Positions 51,596 to 60,839 of a stretch of DNA of 64,000 nucleotides are shown here, in pieces. The position numbers and the translations under genes are program-made. Source of the DNA: Chitiniphilus eburneus. GTDB lineage: Bacteria > Pseudomonadota > Gammaproteobacteria > Burkholderiales > Chitinibacteraceae. The notes under the pieces are model-generated. The model saw nothing but the letters and a program-made list of their open reading frames with translations, did no database searches and was not told the DNA's origin. The stretch spans positions 62,001 to 126,000 of the forward strand of contig NZ_SUMF01000002.1 in the NCBI RefSeq assembly GCF_005048205.1, written 5' to 3'. The number at the start of each line of letters is the position of its first letter. Within the stretch, counting starts at the first letter, position 1.

Positions 51596-52054
51596 CTACT
51601 GGCTCTTGCCGTAGATGACCTGACGATCATCCTGACCGATGCGCCGGAAGCCGCACTTTTCGTAGAAGTAGTGATTGCGAACCGCCCAGGAGGGGGTTTC
51701 CAGGCGCCAGGCGCGGGAAGGGAACTGGCTTTCGATGTAGCGCCAGGTTTCCAGGCCGATGCCGCGATCCTGCACCGACGGGTCGAGGAACAGGTTGCCC
51801 AGCACGCTTTCACCATGGCGTCGCCAGTAAACGATGAAGGCCCCCACCGGGCTGCCGTTGACCATGATGGTGTAAGGCGACGACGCATGATCCCGCAAGC
51901 CATAGCGGCGCAGGAACGAACCGTCGTCATAGCCGTCGGGGCCGCCCCGCTGCTGGCCCAGAAAGCGTCGCGCGTCGTCGTCGAACGCCCGGGTCATCGG
52001 GGAAATCAAGGCGGGGATATCGGCCTCGGTCATGGGATGGAATTCCACTTTCAT
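51596..52054 (-). CDS. GNAT-family N-acetyltransferase
   Basis: The 152-residue protein starts MKVEFHPMTEADIPALISPM with AAGGAG upstream. The acetyl-CoA site is LFLDPSVQDRGIGLETWRYI (motif A, Q-x-x-G-I-G), followed by a C-terminal WAVRNHYFYEKCGFRRIGQD that is common to amino-group acetyltransferases. The acceptor is unknown. A longer open frame upstream has no resemblance. The gene is separate from dpp and from the next acetyltransferase. Confidence 0.85.
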   Translation of the reverse strand: MKVEFHPMTEADIPALISPMTRAFDDDARRFLGQQRGGPDGYDDGSFLRRYGLRDHASSPYTIMVNGSPVGAFIVYWRRHGESVLGNLFLDPSVQDRGIGLETWRYIESQFPSRAWRLETPSWAVRNHYFYEKCGFRRIGQDDRQVIYGKSQ

Positions 52055-52255
52055 CAACGGCTCCTTGTTGGATCGTGCCACGCACGGGCACGCAGGGCGT
52101 GTGACGGTGGATGCAACGGTGGGACAGTGGGCACACGCGGGCCAGGGGTGGCGAAACCCTAATCCGCCCGGCCGATGATGAAATTGCGTAGTGTCAAACT
52201 TGGTGACTACGTGACGGGGCGAGGGGCTGCAAAGCGCACGTCGGGCATGGATCAA

Positions 52256-52720
52256 CTAGCCGGCAAAACCCGGCGGCAACAGCATGTCCACGTGATCGAT
52301 GCCGTCTTCGTCGTAGCGCTCGCCCACCGGCACAAACCCATGCCTGCCATAGAAGCCAGCGAGATGCGCCTGCGCGCCAATACGGTGCCCGGCGCCCGGG
52401 TAGCAGCGCGCGGCATGGGCCAGGCCTTCCGCCACCAGCAGATGCCCCGCACCGGTGCCGCGCGCGATCGGCGCCACCACCACCCGCCCGATCGACGGCT
52501 CGGCGTACTTCAGCCCCGGTGGCACCAGCCGCAGGCAGGCCAGCAACCGGCCCTCGGCATCGTGGCCGGTCAGGTGCGCCGAGTGCACATCGTAGTCGTC
52601 CAGGTCGGGATAGGCGCAGGTCTGTTCGACGATGAATACCTGCTGGCGCAACCGCAGGTAGTCGAACAATGACAGGGCGTCGAACTCGGCGAGCGCGCGC
52701 CAGGTCCAGGTGATGGGCAT
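52256..52720 (-). CDS. ElaA-like GNAT acetyltransferase
   Basis: The 154-residue protein starts MPITWTWRALAEFDALSLFD. The segment FDYLRLRQQVFIVEQTCAYP-DLDDYD is the hallmark of the ElaA group, and the acetyl-CoA loop is VVVAPIARGTGAGHLLVAEG. ElaA proteins are small GNATs of unknown acceptor. The ATG at 52720 fits the family start though its ribosome site is weak; an ATG 14 codons upstream would add basic residues. It follows argH on the same strand. Confidence 0.85.
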   Translation of the reverse strand: MPITWTWRALAEFDALSLFDYLRLRQQVFIVEQTCAYPDLDDYDVHSAHLTGHDAEGRLLACLRLVPPGLKYAEPSIGRVVVAPIARGTGAGHLLVAEGLAHAARCYPGAGHRIGAQAHLAGFYGRHGFVPVGERYDEDGIDHVDMLLPPGFAG

Positions 52721-52824
52721 GCGGATGGGCCTGTTCAAAAAGAAACGCCGGCAGCCACGCAAGGTGGGCCGGCGGGGATCGCCTGCCGGGTACTCCCGGC
52801 ACCGGATCGCGGCTTTTCAGCCGC

Positions 52825-54213
52825 TCACAGTGCGAGCTTTTCCTTCCAGCGTGCCACTTGCGCCCGCACCTGCGCCGGCGCGGTGCCGCCCACGTGGTCG
52901 CGCGCAGCCAGGCTACCGTCGGGAGTGAGCACGTCGAACACACTGTTCTCGATCAACGGCGAGAAGCTTTGCAGCTCGATCAGCGACAGATCGGCCAGAT
53001 CCTTCTTCTTGTCCTCGGCATAACGCACCGCCAGCGCCACGGCCTCGTGCGCATCGCGGAACGGCAGGCCGCGCTTGACCAGGTAGTCGGCCAGGTCGGT
53101 GGCGGTGGCAAAGCCCTGGCGCACCGCACGCTCCATGGCTTCGGGCTTCACGGTGATGCCGCGCATCATGTCCGCGTAGATGCGCAGCGTGTCGGACAGT
53201 GTGTCGAGCGTATCGAACAACGGCTCTTTGTCTTCCTGATTGTCCTTGTTGTACGCCAGCGGCTGACCCTTCATCAGCGTCAGCAACGCAACCAGGTGGC
53301 CATTGACGCGGCCGGTCTTGCCCCGTACCAGCTCGGGCACGTCCGGGTTCTTCTTCTGCGGCATGATCGAGCTACCGGTACAGAAGCGATCGGCGATATC
53401 GATGAAACCAAATCGCGGGCTCATCCAGATGATCAGTTCCTCGGACAGGCGCGACAGGTGCGTCATCGTCAGCGCGGCGGCGGCGGTGAACTCGATGGCG
53501 AAGTCGCGATCGGACACCGCGTCCAGCGAGTTTTCGCACACCCCGTCGAAGCCCAGCAGTTCCGCCGTCATACGGCGGTCGATGGGATAGGTGGTGCCGG
53601 CCAGCGCGGCAGCGCCCAGCGGCAGGCGGTTGACGCGCCGGCGCGCATCGGCGAAGCGCTCGCTATCGCGGCCCAGCATTTCCACGTAGGCCAGCATGTG
53701 GTGGCCGAACGTCACCGGCTGCGCCACCTGCAAGTGGGTGAAGCCCGGCATCACGGTATCGGCGTGCTGCTCGGCCAGCAGCACCAGCGATGTCTGCACC
53801 TCGGCGATCTGGCGCAACGTGGCATCGATACCGCCACGCAGGTACAGGCGGATATCGGTGGCAACCTGATCGTTGCGGCTGCGGCCGGTATGCAGGCGCT
53901 TGCCGGCATCGCCGATCTTCTCGGTCAGGCGGCGCTCGATATTCATGTGCACATCTTCCAGGTCCACCGACCAGTCGAAGACGCCGTTGCGGATATCGTC
54001 GAGGATATCGGCCATGCCCGACTGGATGGCGCGGAAATCGTCGTCCGACAGCACGCCGACGCGGTTGAGCATGGTGGCGTGGGCAAGCGAGCCCTGGATA
54101 TCGACCTCGGCCATGCGGCAATCGAAGGTCACCGAAGCGGTGTAGCGTTTGACCAGCTCGGAAACGGGCTCGTTGAAGCGACCGGACCAGGCCTTGTTGG
54201 CGGCGTCCTGCAT
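52825..54213 (-). CDS. argH: Argininosuccinate lyase
   Basis: The 462-residue enzyme has the fumarase/aspartase superfamily signature [15 protein letters not shown] (about residues 282-296), the second conserved region [19 protein letters not shown] (about 110-128) and [20 protein letters not shown] (about 157-176). It splits argininosuccinate into arginine and fumarate in the last step of arginine synthesis. Length matches E. coli ArgH (457). The ATG at 54213 opens [13 protein letters not shown]; the frame continues 42 codons upstream without homology. Confidence 0.95.
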   Translation of the reverse strand: MQDAANKAWSGRFNEPVSELVKRYTASVTFDCRMAEVDIQGSLAHATMLNRVGVLSDDDFRAIQSGMADILDDIRNGVFDWSVDLEDVHMNIERRLTEKIGDAGKRLHTGRSRNDQVATDIRLYLRGGIDATLRQIAEVQTSLVLLAEQHADTVMPGFTHLQVAQPVTFGHHMLAYVEMLGRDSERFADARRRVNRLPLGAAALAGTTYPIDRRMTAELLGFDGVCENSLDAVSDRDFAIEFTAAAALTMTHLSRLSEELIIWMSPRFGFIDIADRFCTGSSIMPQKKNPDVPELVRGKTGRVNGHLVALLTLMKGQPLAYNKDNQEDKEPLFDTLDTLSDTLRIYADMMRGITVKPEAMERAVRQGFATATDLADYLVKRGLPFRDAHEAVALAVRYAEDKKKDLADLSLIELQSFSPLIENSVFDVLTPDGSLAARDHVGGTAPAQVRAQVARWKEKLAL

Positions 54214-54631
54214 GGTGGGAATCCTGTACGGCATTGGCGAGACGCGAATTATACGGGGCGACCGGGTGCGCCGCAGCAACAACCCGGAGGGATGTGGCAT
54301 GGCAGCATGTCGACCACCCTGGCGCCCGCGCCTTTCCACCGTATAATCACCCGCTTGCCCGCAGGGGCGTGCTGAACTTTAGTGCGCCACAGGCGGTCCG
54401 CTACGGGGGTTCCACTCGACGCGGACGCGGCGGGCGGGATGTTCCGGTTACGGAATGACAAGAGCGGCTGACAAAACCTGGCGTCGCGAGGCTGGCAGGC
54501 AGGACGAAACGCCCTGACAGGTGATCGATCGCAGATCGCACAAAGCGTACGGCGAGACAGCCAGAAGGATTTTGCTGGCGCTCTTACAGCAGTACGGCCC
54601 GGATGGGCCACGCATGGAGACAACCAAGGCA
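54214..54631. other. Divergent upstream region, argH and SPOR gene
   Basis: About 420 bases with no supported gene. TATAAT at about 54339-54344 on the plus strand is a good -10 hexamer and could start a transcript about 290 bases before the SPOR gene, either as a long leader or a small RNA. I see no terminator that would mark a separate RNA. Confidence 0.35.
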
Positions 54632-55261
54632 ATGAGCAAGGATATGAAACGCTCCCGTGGAACCAGGAGCGGTGGCGGCGGTGGATCGTCACTGTTGACC
54701 GGTCTGTTGATCGGGCTGCTGGGGGGCGTGGCCGCCGCCGTGGTGCTGGCGATTTACCTCAACCGGGGCAGCAACCCGTTCACCGATAAGAAATCACCGC
54801 CACCGGACGCCGTATCGTCCGCACCGGCCGCGACCACCGGAAAGGGGCCGGAGACGCTGCATCCCGGCGGTTCCACCGGCGATGCGCCCAAGGAACAGGA
54901 ACAGGATTTCGATTTCTACAAAGTGCTGCCGGGGCTTTCCGACGACAGCGAGGCCAAAAAGCCGGCCGCCACCCCTGCCCCGGCTGCCGCGCCGGAGGCC
55001 AGCCCGCCTGCCAAGGTCGAGGCGCCCAAGGGCACCTACCTGCAGATCGGCGCTTTCCAGAACGAGCAGGATGCCGACAACCTGAAGGCCAAGCTGGCGC
55101 TGGTGGGGGTGGAAGCATCGATCTACACCGCCGATGTGCCGGGCAAGGGTGTGTGGCACCGGGTGCGGATCGGCCCGTTCAACAGCCTGGGCGATCTGGA
55201 ACGCACTCGCGACCAGCTCAAGAACAATGGTGTGGAAAGCACCGTGGTACGCGGCAACTAA
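54632..55261 (+). CDS. SPOR-domain membrane protein (FtsN-like)
   Basis: The 209-residue protein starts MSKDMKRSRGTRSGGGGGSS, has one membrane segment (LLTGLLIGLLGGVAAAVVLA, about residues 21-42), a proline/alanine-rich periplasmic linker with DFDFYKVLPGLSD, and a C-terminal SPOR domain (TYLQIGAFQNEQDADNLKAK, WHRVRIGPFNSLGDLERTRD). SPOR domains bind denuded septal peptidoglycan, so a cell-division role like FtsN is expected. An ATG six codons upstream is possible. In many betaproteobacteria this gene lies between argS and dsbA; here dsbA follows but argS does not precede. Confidence 0.85.
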   Translation: MSKDMKRSRGTRSGGGGGSSLLTGLLIGLLGGVAAAVVLAIYLNRGSNPFTDKKSPPPDAVSSAPAATTGKGPETLHPGGSTGDAPKEQEQDFDFYKVLPGLSDDSEAKKPAATPAPAAAPEASPPAKVEAPKGTYLQIGAFQNEQDADNLKAKLALVGVEASIYTADVPGKGVWHRVRIGPFNSLGDLERTRDQLKNNGVESTVVRGN

Positions 55262-55348
55262 CCAAAAACGACCCAAACCGCGCCGGCATGGCCACAGGCA
55301 CACGGCTGGATGGCACACAGTGCCCGGTTCCAACAAGGAGAAGACCCG

Positions 55349-56011
55349 ATGTTTACCCGCATCCTCAAGACTGCCATCGTCGCCGTGGGCCTCCTGGCCG
55401 GCAGCGTGGCGCTGGCCGCCCCGCAGGAAGGCCGCGAGTTCAAGCGCCTCGCCACGCCGCAACCGGTGCCCGCCGGCAAGCTGGAAGTGGTCGAGTTCTT
55501 CTGGTACGGCTGCCCGCACTGCTTTGCCATCGAGCCCTATACCGAAGCCTGGGCCAAGAAGTTGCCCAAGGATGTCGTGTTCCGCCGCGTACACGTGATG
55601 TGGCCGGGCCGGGGGGATCTGGAAGGCCATGCCAAGATCTTCGTGACGCTGAGCCAGATGGGCATCGCCGAGAAATACAACAAAGCCGTGTTCAAGGCAG
55701 TGCAGGCCGACCGTATCGAACTGCGCCGTGAGGACGTACTGTTCGACTGGGTGAAGAAACAGGGTATCGATGTCGCCAAGTTCAAAGGCATCTACAACGG
55801 CTTCAGCATGGGCGTGGCGCTGAACAAGGCGGCCCAGGCCACCCGTGACTACAACGTCGACGGCGTGCCTACCTTCGTGGTCAATGGCAAGTACTTCACC
55901 TCGCCAGGCATGGTGGGCAAGGAAGACGGCACGATCTTCACCGTGATCGACCAGTTGCTGGCCGTGGAACGCGGCGCGGCCAAGCCCGCCGCGGCACCAA
56001 AGAAGAAGTAA
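55349..56011 (+). CDS. dsbA: Thiol:disulfide interchange protein DsbA
   Basis: The 220-residue precursor has a signal peptide (ILKTAIVAVGLLAGSVALA), the catalytic FFWYGCPHCFAIEPY with the CPHC active site, and the cis-proline loop VDGVPTFVVNGKY. DsbA oxidises cysteine pairs of exported proteins in the periplasm and is reoxidised by DsbB. AAGGAGAAGACCC precedes the ATG. It follows the SPOR gene by 87 bases, a common betaproteobacterial arrangement. The tail is lysine/alanine-rich (AAKPAAAPKKK). Confidence 0.93.
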   Translation: MFTRILKTAIVAVGLLAGSVALAAPQEGREFKRLATPQPVPAGKLEVVEFFWYGCPHCFAIEPYTEAWAKKLPKDVVFRRVHVMWPGRGDLEGHAKIFVTLSQMGIAEKYNKAVFKAVQADRIELRREDVLFDWVKKQGIDVAKFKGIYNGFSMGVALNKAAQATRDYNVDGVPTFVVNGKYFTSPGMVGKEDGTIFTVIDQLLAVERGAAKPAAAPKKK

Positions 56012-56033
56012 GCCGCGGCCGCACGCGGCCAGC

Positions 56034-56070
56034 AACAAGAAAAGGCAGCCCAAGGCTGCCTTTTCTTGTT
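56034..56070. terminator. Bidirectional terminator between dsbA and the lipoprotein gene
   Basis: AACAAGAAAAGGCAGCC-caa-GGCTGCCTTTTCTTGTT is a 17-base perfect stem with A/T arms, ending the convergent transcripts of dsbA and the glycine-zipper lipoprotein. Confidence 0.92.
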
Positions 56071-56084
56071 TGCGCCGGTCATCG

Positions 56085-56600
56085 CTACATCGACATGGGC
56101 GCCGTGGAGACCTCCGGCGCCGGGGCCGGGAACGGCTCGTTCGACGGCACCACGCGCGTGGTCTGACCATCCGAGATCAGGTTCACCCGCTGCCGCGCGA
56201 TGATGGGCTGGTCGGCCTCCTGCACCACCACCATGCGCTGGCCGTTATCCAGCAGCACAGTCACTTCCAGCGCCTGCTTGGCCATGACGTTTTCCTCGAT
56301 CTTGTTGCCCAGCAGGCCACCGACGATGGAGCCGATCACGCCACTGACGATCTGCCCGGTACCGCCGCCGATGTTGCGGCCGGCCGCGATGCCACCGATC
56401 ACTCCGCCGGCCACGGCGCCGACACCGGTCGAATCCTCCATGCGCACCTCGCGCACCTGCTCCACCACGCCGCTCTGCACCGTGGCCGCCGTGCGCATCT
56501 GGTTGCGCTTGTAGACATTAGCCGAATCACTGGTGGCGCAGCCGGCCAGCGCCACCATGGCGCCTGCCATGACAACGACACACAACCGTTTGATTTCCAT
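56085..56600 (-). CDS. Glycine-zipper outer-membrane lipoprotein (SlyB/PcP-like)
   Basis: The 171-residue precursor has a lipoprotein signal with lipobox VALAGC (about residues 16-21). Residues about 55-105 are a glycine-zipper 2TM motif (GVGAVAGGVIGGIAAGRNIG, GQIVSGVIGSIVGGLLGNKI), then a beta-rich end (ALEVTVLLDNGQRMVVVQEA). This is the SlyB/PcP/17-kDa-antigen family, outer-membrane lipoproteins that support envelope integrity. It stands alone and converges on dsbA. Confidence 0.88.
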   Translation of the reverse strand: MEIKRLCVVVMAGAMVALAGCATSDSANVYKRNQMRTAATVQSGVVEQVREVRMEDSTGVGAVAGGVIGGIAAGRNIGGGTGQIVSGVIGSIVGGLLGNKIEENVMAKQALEVTVLLDNGQRMVVVQEADQPIIARQRVNLISDGQTTRVVPSNEPFPAPAPEVSTAPMSM

Positions 56601-56667
56601 GATTTTTACTCCCGTTGAGCCACAGCCCCATTGTAAGTCCGCGCCGGGCTTAACAAGGTGTCCAGGC

Positions 56668-57261
56668 TCACAGTACCGCCGCCTCGCGACGGCGGAACCA
56701 GCCGCTGACCGACAGGCGTTCGCGATTGGCCGGCATCACCTCGTGCTCGAAGCGATCCGACAGGAACACCACCAGCGTGCCGCCCTGCGGCTGGACATCA
56801 ACCGGCCCCGCCTCGGTATAGAGCCGCAACTGGCCACCGTGTTCCGGCAACCAGTCCCGGTTCAGATAGAGGACAACGGTCACCGCGCGCGTATCCTGGC
56901 CCCGGTGCTGATCCAGATGGCGCTTGTAGAACGCGCCGGCCGGGTAGGCGGCAAAGTGGCATTCCAGCGTTGCCAGCCCCAGGTAGAGGCTGCGGTTCAG
57001 CGTGGCCTGGAGATCGGCCAGCCGTTCCAGCAGCGCCTGGGCATCGGGATCGCCCTCGTCCAGCCAGAGCACATCGTCGCCACGGATGGCGGTATCCAGC
57101 GCGCGACCGGCGGCGCGGCCGATGCCCGCATGCTGGAAGGTTGCGCGCCGCTCGCGGCTCAGCGCGGCCAGTGCCTCGATTTCGGCACCATCCAGGAAAC
57201 CATGACAGAGTGCCCAGCCGTGATCGGCCAGCCCCTCAACGACGTAATCGAATCCACTCAC
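56668..57261 (-). CDS. 2OG-Fe(II) oxygenase
   Basis: The 197-residue protein has the double-stranded beta-helix iron site HLDQH (His and Asp, about residues 115-119) with the distal histidine in FEHEVMP (about 173) and the 2-oxoglutarate arginine in RLSVSGWFRR (about 183). It starts MSGFDYVVEGLADHGWALCH. This prolyl-4-hydroxylase-like group hydroxylates proteins or small molecules; the target is unknown. Its start overlaps the end of the Gcr-type gene by 26 bases, so the two are probably transcribed together. Confidence 0.85.
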   Translation of the reverse strand: MSGFDYVVEGLADHGWALCHGFLDGAEIEALAALSRERRATFQHAGIGRAAGRALDTAIRGDDVLWLDEGDPDAQALLERLADLQATLNRSLYLGLATLECHFAAYPAGAFYKRHLDQHRGQDTRAVTVVLYLNRDWLPEHGGQLRLYTEAGPVDVQPQGGTLVVFLSDRFEHEVMPANRERLSVSGWFRRREAAVL

Positions 57262-59311
57262 GCGCGGTCTCCGCGTTATCGATGGGCGCTTCCAGGCGCG
57301 GCACGCCGTCAGGCGCAGGTTTGGGACTGGGCGGCGGCAGCAGGAAGTCGCCGGGATAGGTGAAGAAATGCCGCAGTATCTTGCCCAGCAGCGGCCGCGT
57401 GGCGCGGAAATTCAGCTTGCGCGAACGCAGCGCCACCCACAGTGCCAGGCCAAAGCTGACCGCCAGGTTGGTCAGGCCGATCAGCAGGATGCCAGCCAAC
57501 GAGATCAGCAACACATTCAGGCCGATGTTGAAATCCAGCGTCACCGCCGCATACGACAGATAGGCCGACGAGAAGGTGATGTGGCGGATATCCACCGGCA
57601 GGCCGATCAGGACGCCGATGGTGCCGATGGTGCCCAGCATCATGCCAAAGTAGAAGTTACCCGCCAGCGCGCCCAGGTTGTGCTCGATATAGCCGGACAA
57701 CCGCCGCGTACGCCACTCGCCGATCAGCTTGTTCAGCCAGGGCAGCGCGGCGATGCGCTCGGGGATCTTGTTGTAGATCGATTTGTTGTCGTAGTAACCC
57801 GAGATCAGCCCGGCCAGGAACAGGCAGCAGCCAGCAATGCCGGCATGGAACAACGCCAGGCTGGCGATGGGCGAGAGGTCGTGCAGCAGGTGCTGGGCCT
57901 TGGCGGCATCGACCACCGGCGCGCCGAAGGCGTATTTCCAGCCCAGCGCCAGCGCCAGCGCCACCGGCATCGACAGCGCGACGTTGCCGAAGATGGCAAT
58001 GAACTGCGTACGCAGCACCTTGACGATCAACTGTGCCAGTTCATCCAGATCGAGCTGCTTCTTGCCGCTCTTGTTGGTCTGCTGATGAATCGACGCCGCG
58101 ATCTTGGCCGCCGTCATCGCCGGCTGCTTGGTGGCGATAGTGAAGTGCAGCATGTGGATCAGCATGAAGCCGAGCGCGTAGTTCAGGCCAAATGCCACCG
58201 CCTCCAGCAACAGCGGCAGGTGCGCCTTGGCGGTCAGCAGTTTTACCAGCGACATGAAGCCGACGATGAAACCGGCACCAGCCGCCGATTTGAACATGCT
58301 CATCCATTCTCGGCGGTTTTCGGCGATGTAATGCTCGCCGGTGCGGCTGGCGTTTTCAGTCACCTGAAGCGCCAGCAGTTCGGTGTTCTCGGAGAACACG
58401 TCGCGAATACTGTGCTTGCGGTTCTCGGCCCGTACCAGCCCGATCATCACCGAGAGCAGGCGTTCGGCGCGGCTGTCGCGGTCGCTGTCCGGATCGACCA
58501 GGTCGAGCAGCAGGCGCATGCGCTCGATGTGCTGGCGGATGCGGATCAGGTGGTAGGTCAGGCTGACCGATACGCCCTGACGTGCCGCGCTCCTGCGCAC
58601 CTTGGCGATCTGCGCCTCGCACTGGTCGAGCAGCACCAGAATCTGCGCATCGTCATCCTTGGGCAGCCCCTCGTCGATCATTGCCGCGCGATAGCGCTCG
58701 ATATACGCCAGCGCTTCGATGTTCTGATGCACGAACGGCGATTCGAAGCGCTGCACTTCCGGGTAGTTGCGCACGATCTCCGGTTCCAGCCCGATGGCGG
58801 CCAGCCGGCATGACAGGGTCTGGATCGATTCCAGCATCTGCACCCGGGTACGGGCGATGCTGTCGTGGTCCTGCTCTTCCTCGAAATGCAGCGCGCGGCC
58901 CAGTTCGAACCAGTTTTCGCGCGGCACATTGGCCAGCCACTCGTAATCGTCGCCACGATGGAACACCTGGGCGAAGCGATCCTTGAGCGAGTGCGGATCG
59001 CTCACCGGCGGCAGCAGGCGCAGGCCGATGCGGCGGCGCAACGTGGCAAAGAAGGTTTCGTTGGAAAGGATGCCGGTCTCGGTATAGAGCGGCACCTGCC
59101 AGCAGGTGGACAGCAGATACAGCAACGCGCGGCGCAACGCGGCGCGGTAGTCGGGGTGCGTTTCGAGCAGGTAGCACAGCGCCTGCACGTTATGGATGGC
59201 GGCGCGCTCGTCGCTGGCGCGGCGCGGGCGCAGGCCGTCCACCAGTTCGACCAGCAAAGGCACCAGGGCGGTATCCGCCGTGGTCGTCATCTTCAGCAAG
59301 GTAACCTGCAT
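57236..59311 (-). CDS. Gcr-type 'site-specific recombinase' family membrane protein
   Basis: The 691-residue protein matches the family annotated as site-specific recombinase Gcr. The first half is soluble and helical (VQALCYLLETHPDYRAALRR, LIRIRQHIERMRLLLDLVDP). The second half has about six membrane segments (GAGFIVGFMSLVKLL, AVAFGLNYALGFMLIHMLHF, LALFHAGIAGCCLFLAGLIS, GMMLGTIGTIGVLIGLP, LVLLISLAGILLIGL-like, and VSFGLALWVAL). No serine or tyrosine recombinase motif is visible, so the family name is doubtful; an integral membrane role is more likely. AGAAGGATCGCG precedes the ATG. Confidence 0.8.
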   Translation of the reverse strand: MQVTLLKMTTTADTALVPLLVELVDGLRPRRASDERAAIHNVQALCYLLETHPDYRAALRRALLYLLSTCWQVPLYTETGILSNETFFATLRRRIGLRLLPPVSDPHSLKDRFAQVFHRGDDYEWLANVPRENWFELGRALHFEEEQDHDSIARTRVQMLESIQTLSCRLAAIGLEPEIVRNYPEVQRFESPFVHQNIEALAYIERYRAAMIDEGLPKDDDAQILVLLDQCEAQIAKVRRSAARQGVSVSLTYHLIRIRQHIERMRLLLDLVDPDSDRDSRAERLLSVMIGLVRAENRKHSIRDVFSENTELLALQVTENASRTGEHYIAENRREWMSMFKSAAGAGFIVGFMSLVKLLTAKAHLPLLLEAVAFGLNYALGFMLIHMLHFTIATKQPAMTAAKIAASIHQQTNKSGKKQLDLDELAQLIVKVLRTQFIAIFGNVALSMPVALALALGWKYAFGAPVVDAAKAQHLLHDLSPIASLALFHAGIAGCCLFLAGLISGYYDNKSIYNKIPERIAALPWLNKLIGEWRTRRLSGYIEHNLGALAGNFYFGMMLGTIGTIGVLIGLPVDIRHITFSSAYLSYAAVTLDFNIGLNVLLISLAGILLIGLTNLAVSFGLALWVALRSRKLNFRATRPLLGKILRHFFTYPGDFLLPPPSPKPAPDGVPRLEAPIDNAETAREWIRLRR

Positions 59312-59426
59312 CGCGATCCTTCTGTCTCGTTATCCGGTTGCCTGTCCGGCCACGGTCGACCGGAACGTCTGCCACGCGTCATCCCCGGTCACTCATCCAC
59401 CGGTAACGCTCCCTGCCTTGCGGGCG

Positions 59427-60281
59427 CTACACGGCAGCGAGCAGCCGTTCCGTCAGGCGCTCGGCCTCGTCGGCATAACCGCCGCCGAAGAGGTTGAAAT
59501 GGTTGAGTACGTGGTAGAGGTTGTACAGATCGCGCCGTAAGGCATAGCCCGAATCCAGGGGCCACGCCGCGCGGTAGGCATCGTAGAAGCGACGGCCGAA
59601 GCCACCGAAGAGTTCGGTCATGGCCAGATCCGCTTCCCGGTCGCCGTAGTAGCAGGCCGGATCGAACAGCACCGGCGCGCCCGAGGCGAGGAAACCGACG
59701 TTACCCGACCACAAATCGCCGTGCAAGAGCGATGGCGCTGGCAGATAACCGTTGAAAAACGACGGTAACATCCCCAGCAGCCGGTCCGCCTGCGCAAAGC
59801 GCTGGCCGTTCTGCCGCGCCAGCCGGAACTGCTCGCCCAGCCGGCGCTCACGCCAGAACGCGATCCAGTCGTCCATCCATTCGTTGTGTTGCGCGGTACT
59901 GCCGATGGTGTTGTCGCGCTCCCAGCCATAACGCGACGCGGTACTGCGGTGCATGGCCGCCAGCGCCTCGCCCAGCGCGGCATCGTCGCCCTGGCGCACC
60001 AGGTCCAGCCACTCCAGCACCAGGAATGCGTGCTCGCCCGCCACGCCGTGACAGATCGCGCGTGGCGCGCGGATCACCCGCCCCAGCGCATCCAGGCCGT
60101 CGGCCTCGGCTTCGAACATGCCCAGCCGCCCGGCGCGATTCAGCTTGACGAAGAATGGCCCGGCGCTGCTTTCCACCCGGCAGGCGTTGTTGATGCTGCC
60201 GCCTCCCACCGCACGCGGCGACCCCAACGTTACCGGCTGGCCAAGTGCGGTCGAAAGGGCGAGGGCAATCTGGTTCCACAT
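59427..60281 (-). CDS. Fructosamine kinase family protein
   Basis: The 284-residue protein has the kinase-like fold of the FN3K family: AVGGGSINNACRVESSAGPF (nucleotide loop), FVKLN (lysine about 46), SLLHGDLWSGNVGF with the catalytic aspartate (about residues 187-199) and LFDPACYYGDREADLAM with the metal-binding aspartate (about 207). Family members phosphorylate sugar amines on glycated proteins, allowing repair, or small sugar amines. It is upstream of the Gcr-type gene on the same strand. The start ATG (MWNQIALALSTALG) fits the family. Confidence 0.88.
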   Translation of the reverse strand: MWNQIALALSTALGQPVTLGSPRAVGGGSINNACRVESSAGPFFVKLNRAGRLGMFEAEADGLDALGRVIRAPRAICHGVAGEHAFLVLEWLDLVRQGDDAALGEALAAMHRSTASRYGWERDNTIGSTAQHNEWMDDWIAFWRERRLGEQFRLARQNGQRFAQADRLLGMLPSFFNGYLPAPSLLHGDLWSGNVGFLASGAPVLFDPACYYGDREADLAMTELFGGFGRRFYDAYRAAWPLDSGYALRRDLYNLYHVLNHFNLFGGGYADEAERLTERLLAAV

Positions 60282-60422
60282 GATCCGGCCATGACAGGAA
60301 GGTAATGGCGAAAGATTACTGGGGGATGTGCGGCAGGGGGAAGAGGGAAACCCAAAAGACTCAAGACGATAGCGGGCGCCGCTCGCCGTGCCGGCAGCCG
60401 GGCGGCGGCGCCGCCCGTCCGG

Positions 60423-60839
60423 TTACTGCTGCTTGGGATCGGTGACGAAGCCGATCTTGGCCAAGCCGGCGCGTTGCGCGGCAGCCATGGTCTGCGCCAC
60501 CGATTCGTAGCGCACTTCGCGGTCAGCGGCCAGGTGCAGCTCGGGCTGCGGGTCCTTTTTGGCCGCCTCGGCCAGATTGGCGTCCAGCGTCGCGTCGTCC
60601 ACTGGCTTGCCATCCCAGAAGCGCTGGCCACTGGCATCGATCGACAGGGAAATGTGCGCCGGCTTCAGCTCCTGCGGCTGGTTCACCGCACGCGGCAGAT
60701 CCAGCTTCACCTGATGACTAATCACCGGCACGGTGATCATGAAGATGATCAGCAACACCAGCATGACGTCGACCAGCGGCGTCATGTTGATTTCACTCAT
60801 CACCTCATCGCTGTCGTCGCTCAGGGTACCGAAGGCCAT
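60423..60839 (-). CDS. exbD: ExbD, TonB-system proton channel subunit
   Basis: The 138-residue protein starts MAFGTLSDDSDEVMSEINMT and has one membrane segment with the conserved proton-carrying aspartate (PLVDVMLVLLIIFMITVPVI, aspartate at about residue 24). The periplasmic domain ends VTDPKQQ. It works with ExbB to energise a TonB protein. It begins one base after the exbB stop, so the pair is coupled. No tonB gene is in the window. Confidence 0.92.
   Translation of the reverse strand: MAFGTLSDDSDEVMSEINMTPLVDVMLVLLIIFMITVPVISHQVKLDLPRAVNQPQELKPAHISLSIDASGQRFWDGKPVDDATLDANLAEAAKKDPQPELHLAADREVRYESVAQTMAAAQRAGLAKIGFVTDPKQQ

Noticed and set aside
52858-54375. Plus-strand 505-codon open frame opposite argH
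   Set aside because: Antisense shadow; argH has its complete signature and normal length.
57368-58813. Plus-strand 481-codon open frame opposite the Gcr-type gene
   Set aside because: Glutamine/arginine/histidine-rich composition, no start signal, antisense to an intact gene.
57236-59311. Using the Gcr-type gene as evidence that the islands move by site-specific recombination
   Set aside because: The protein looks like a membrane protein without recombinase motifs, is far from both islands, and sits among housekeeping genes.
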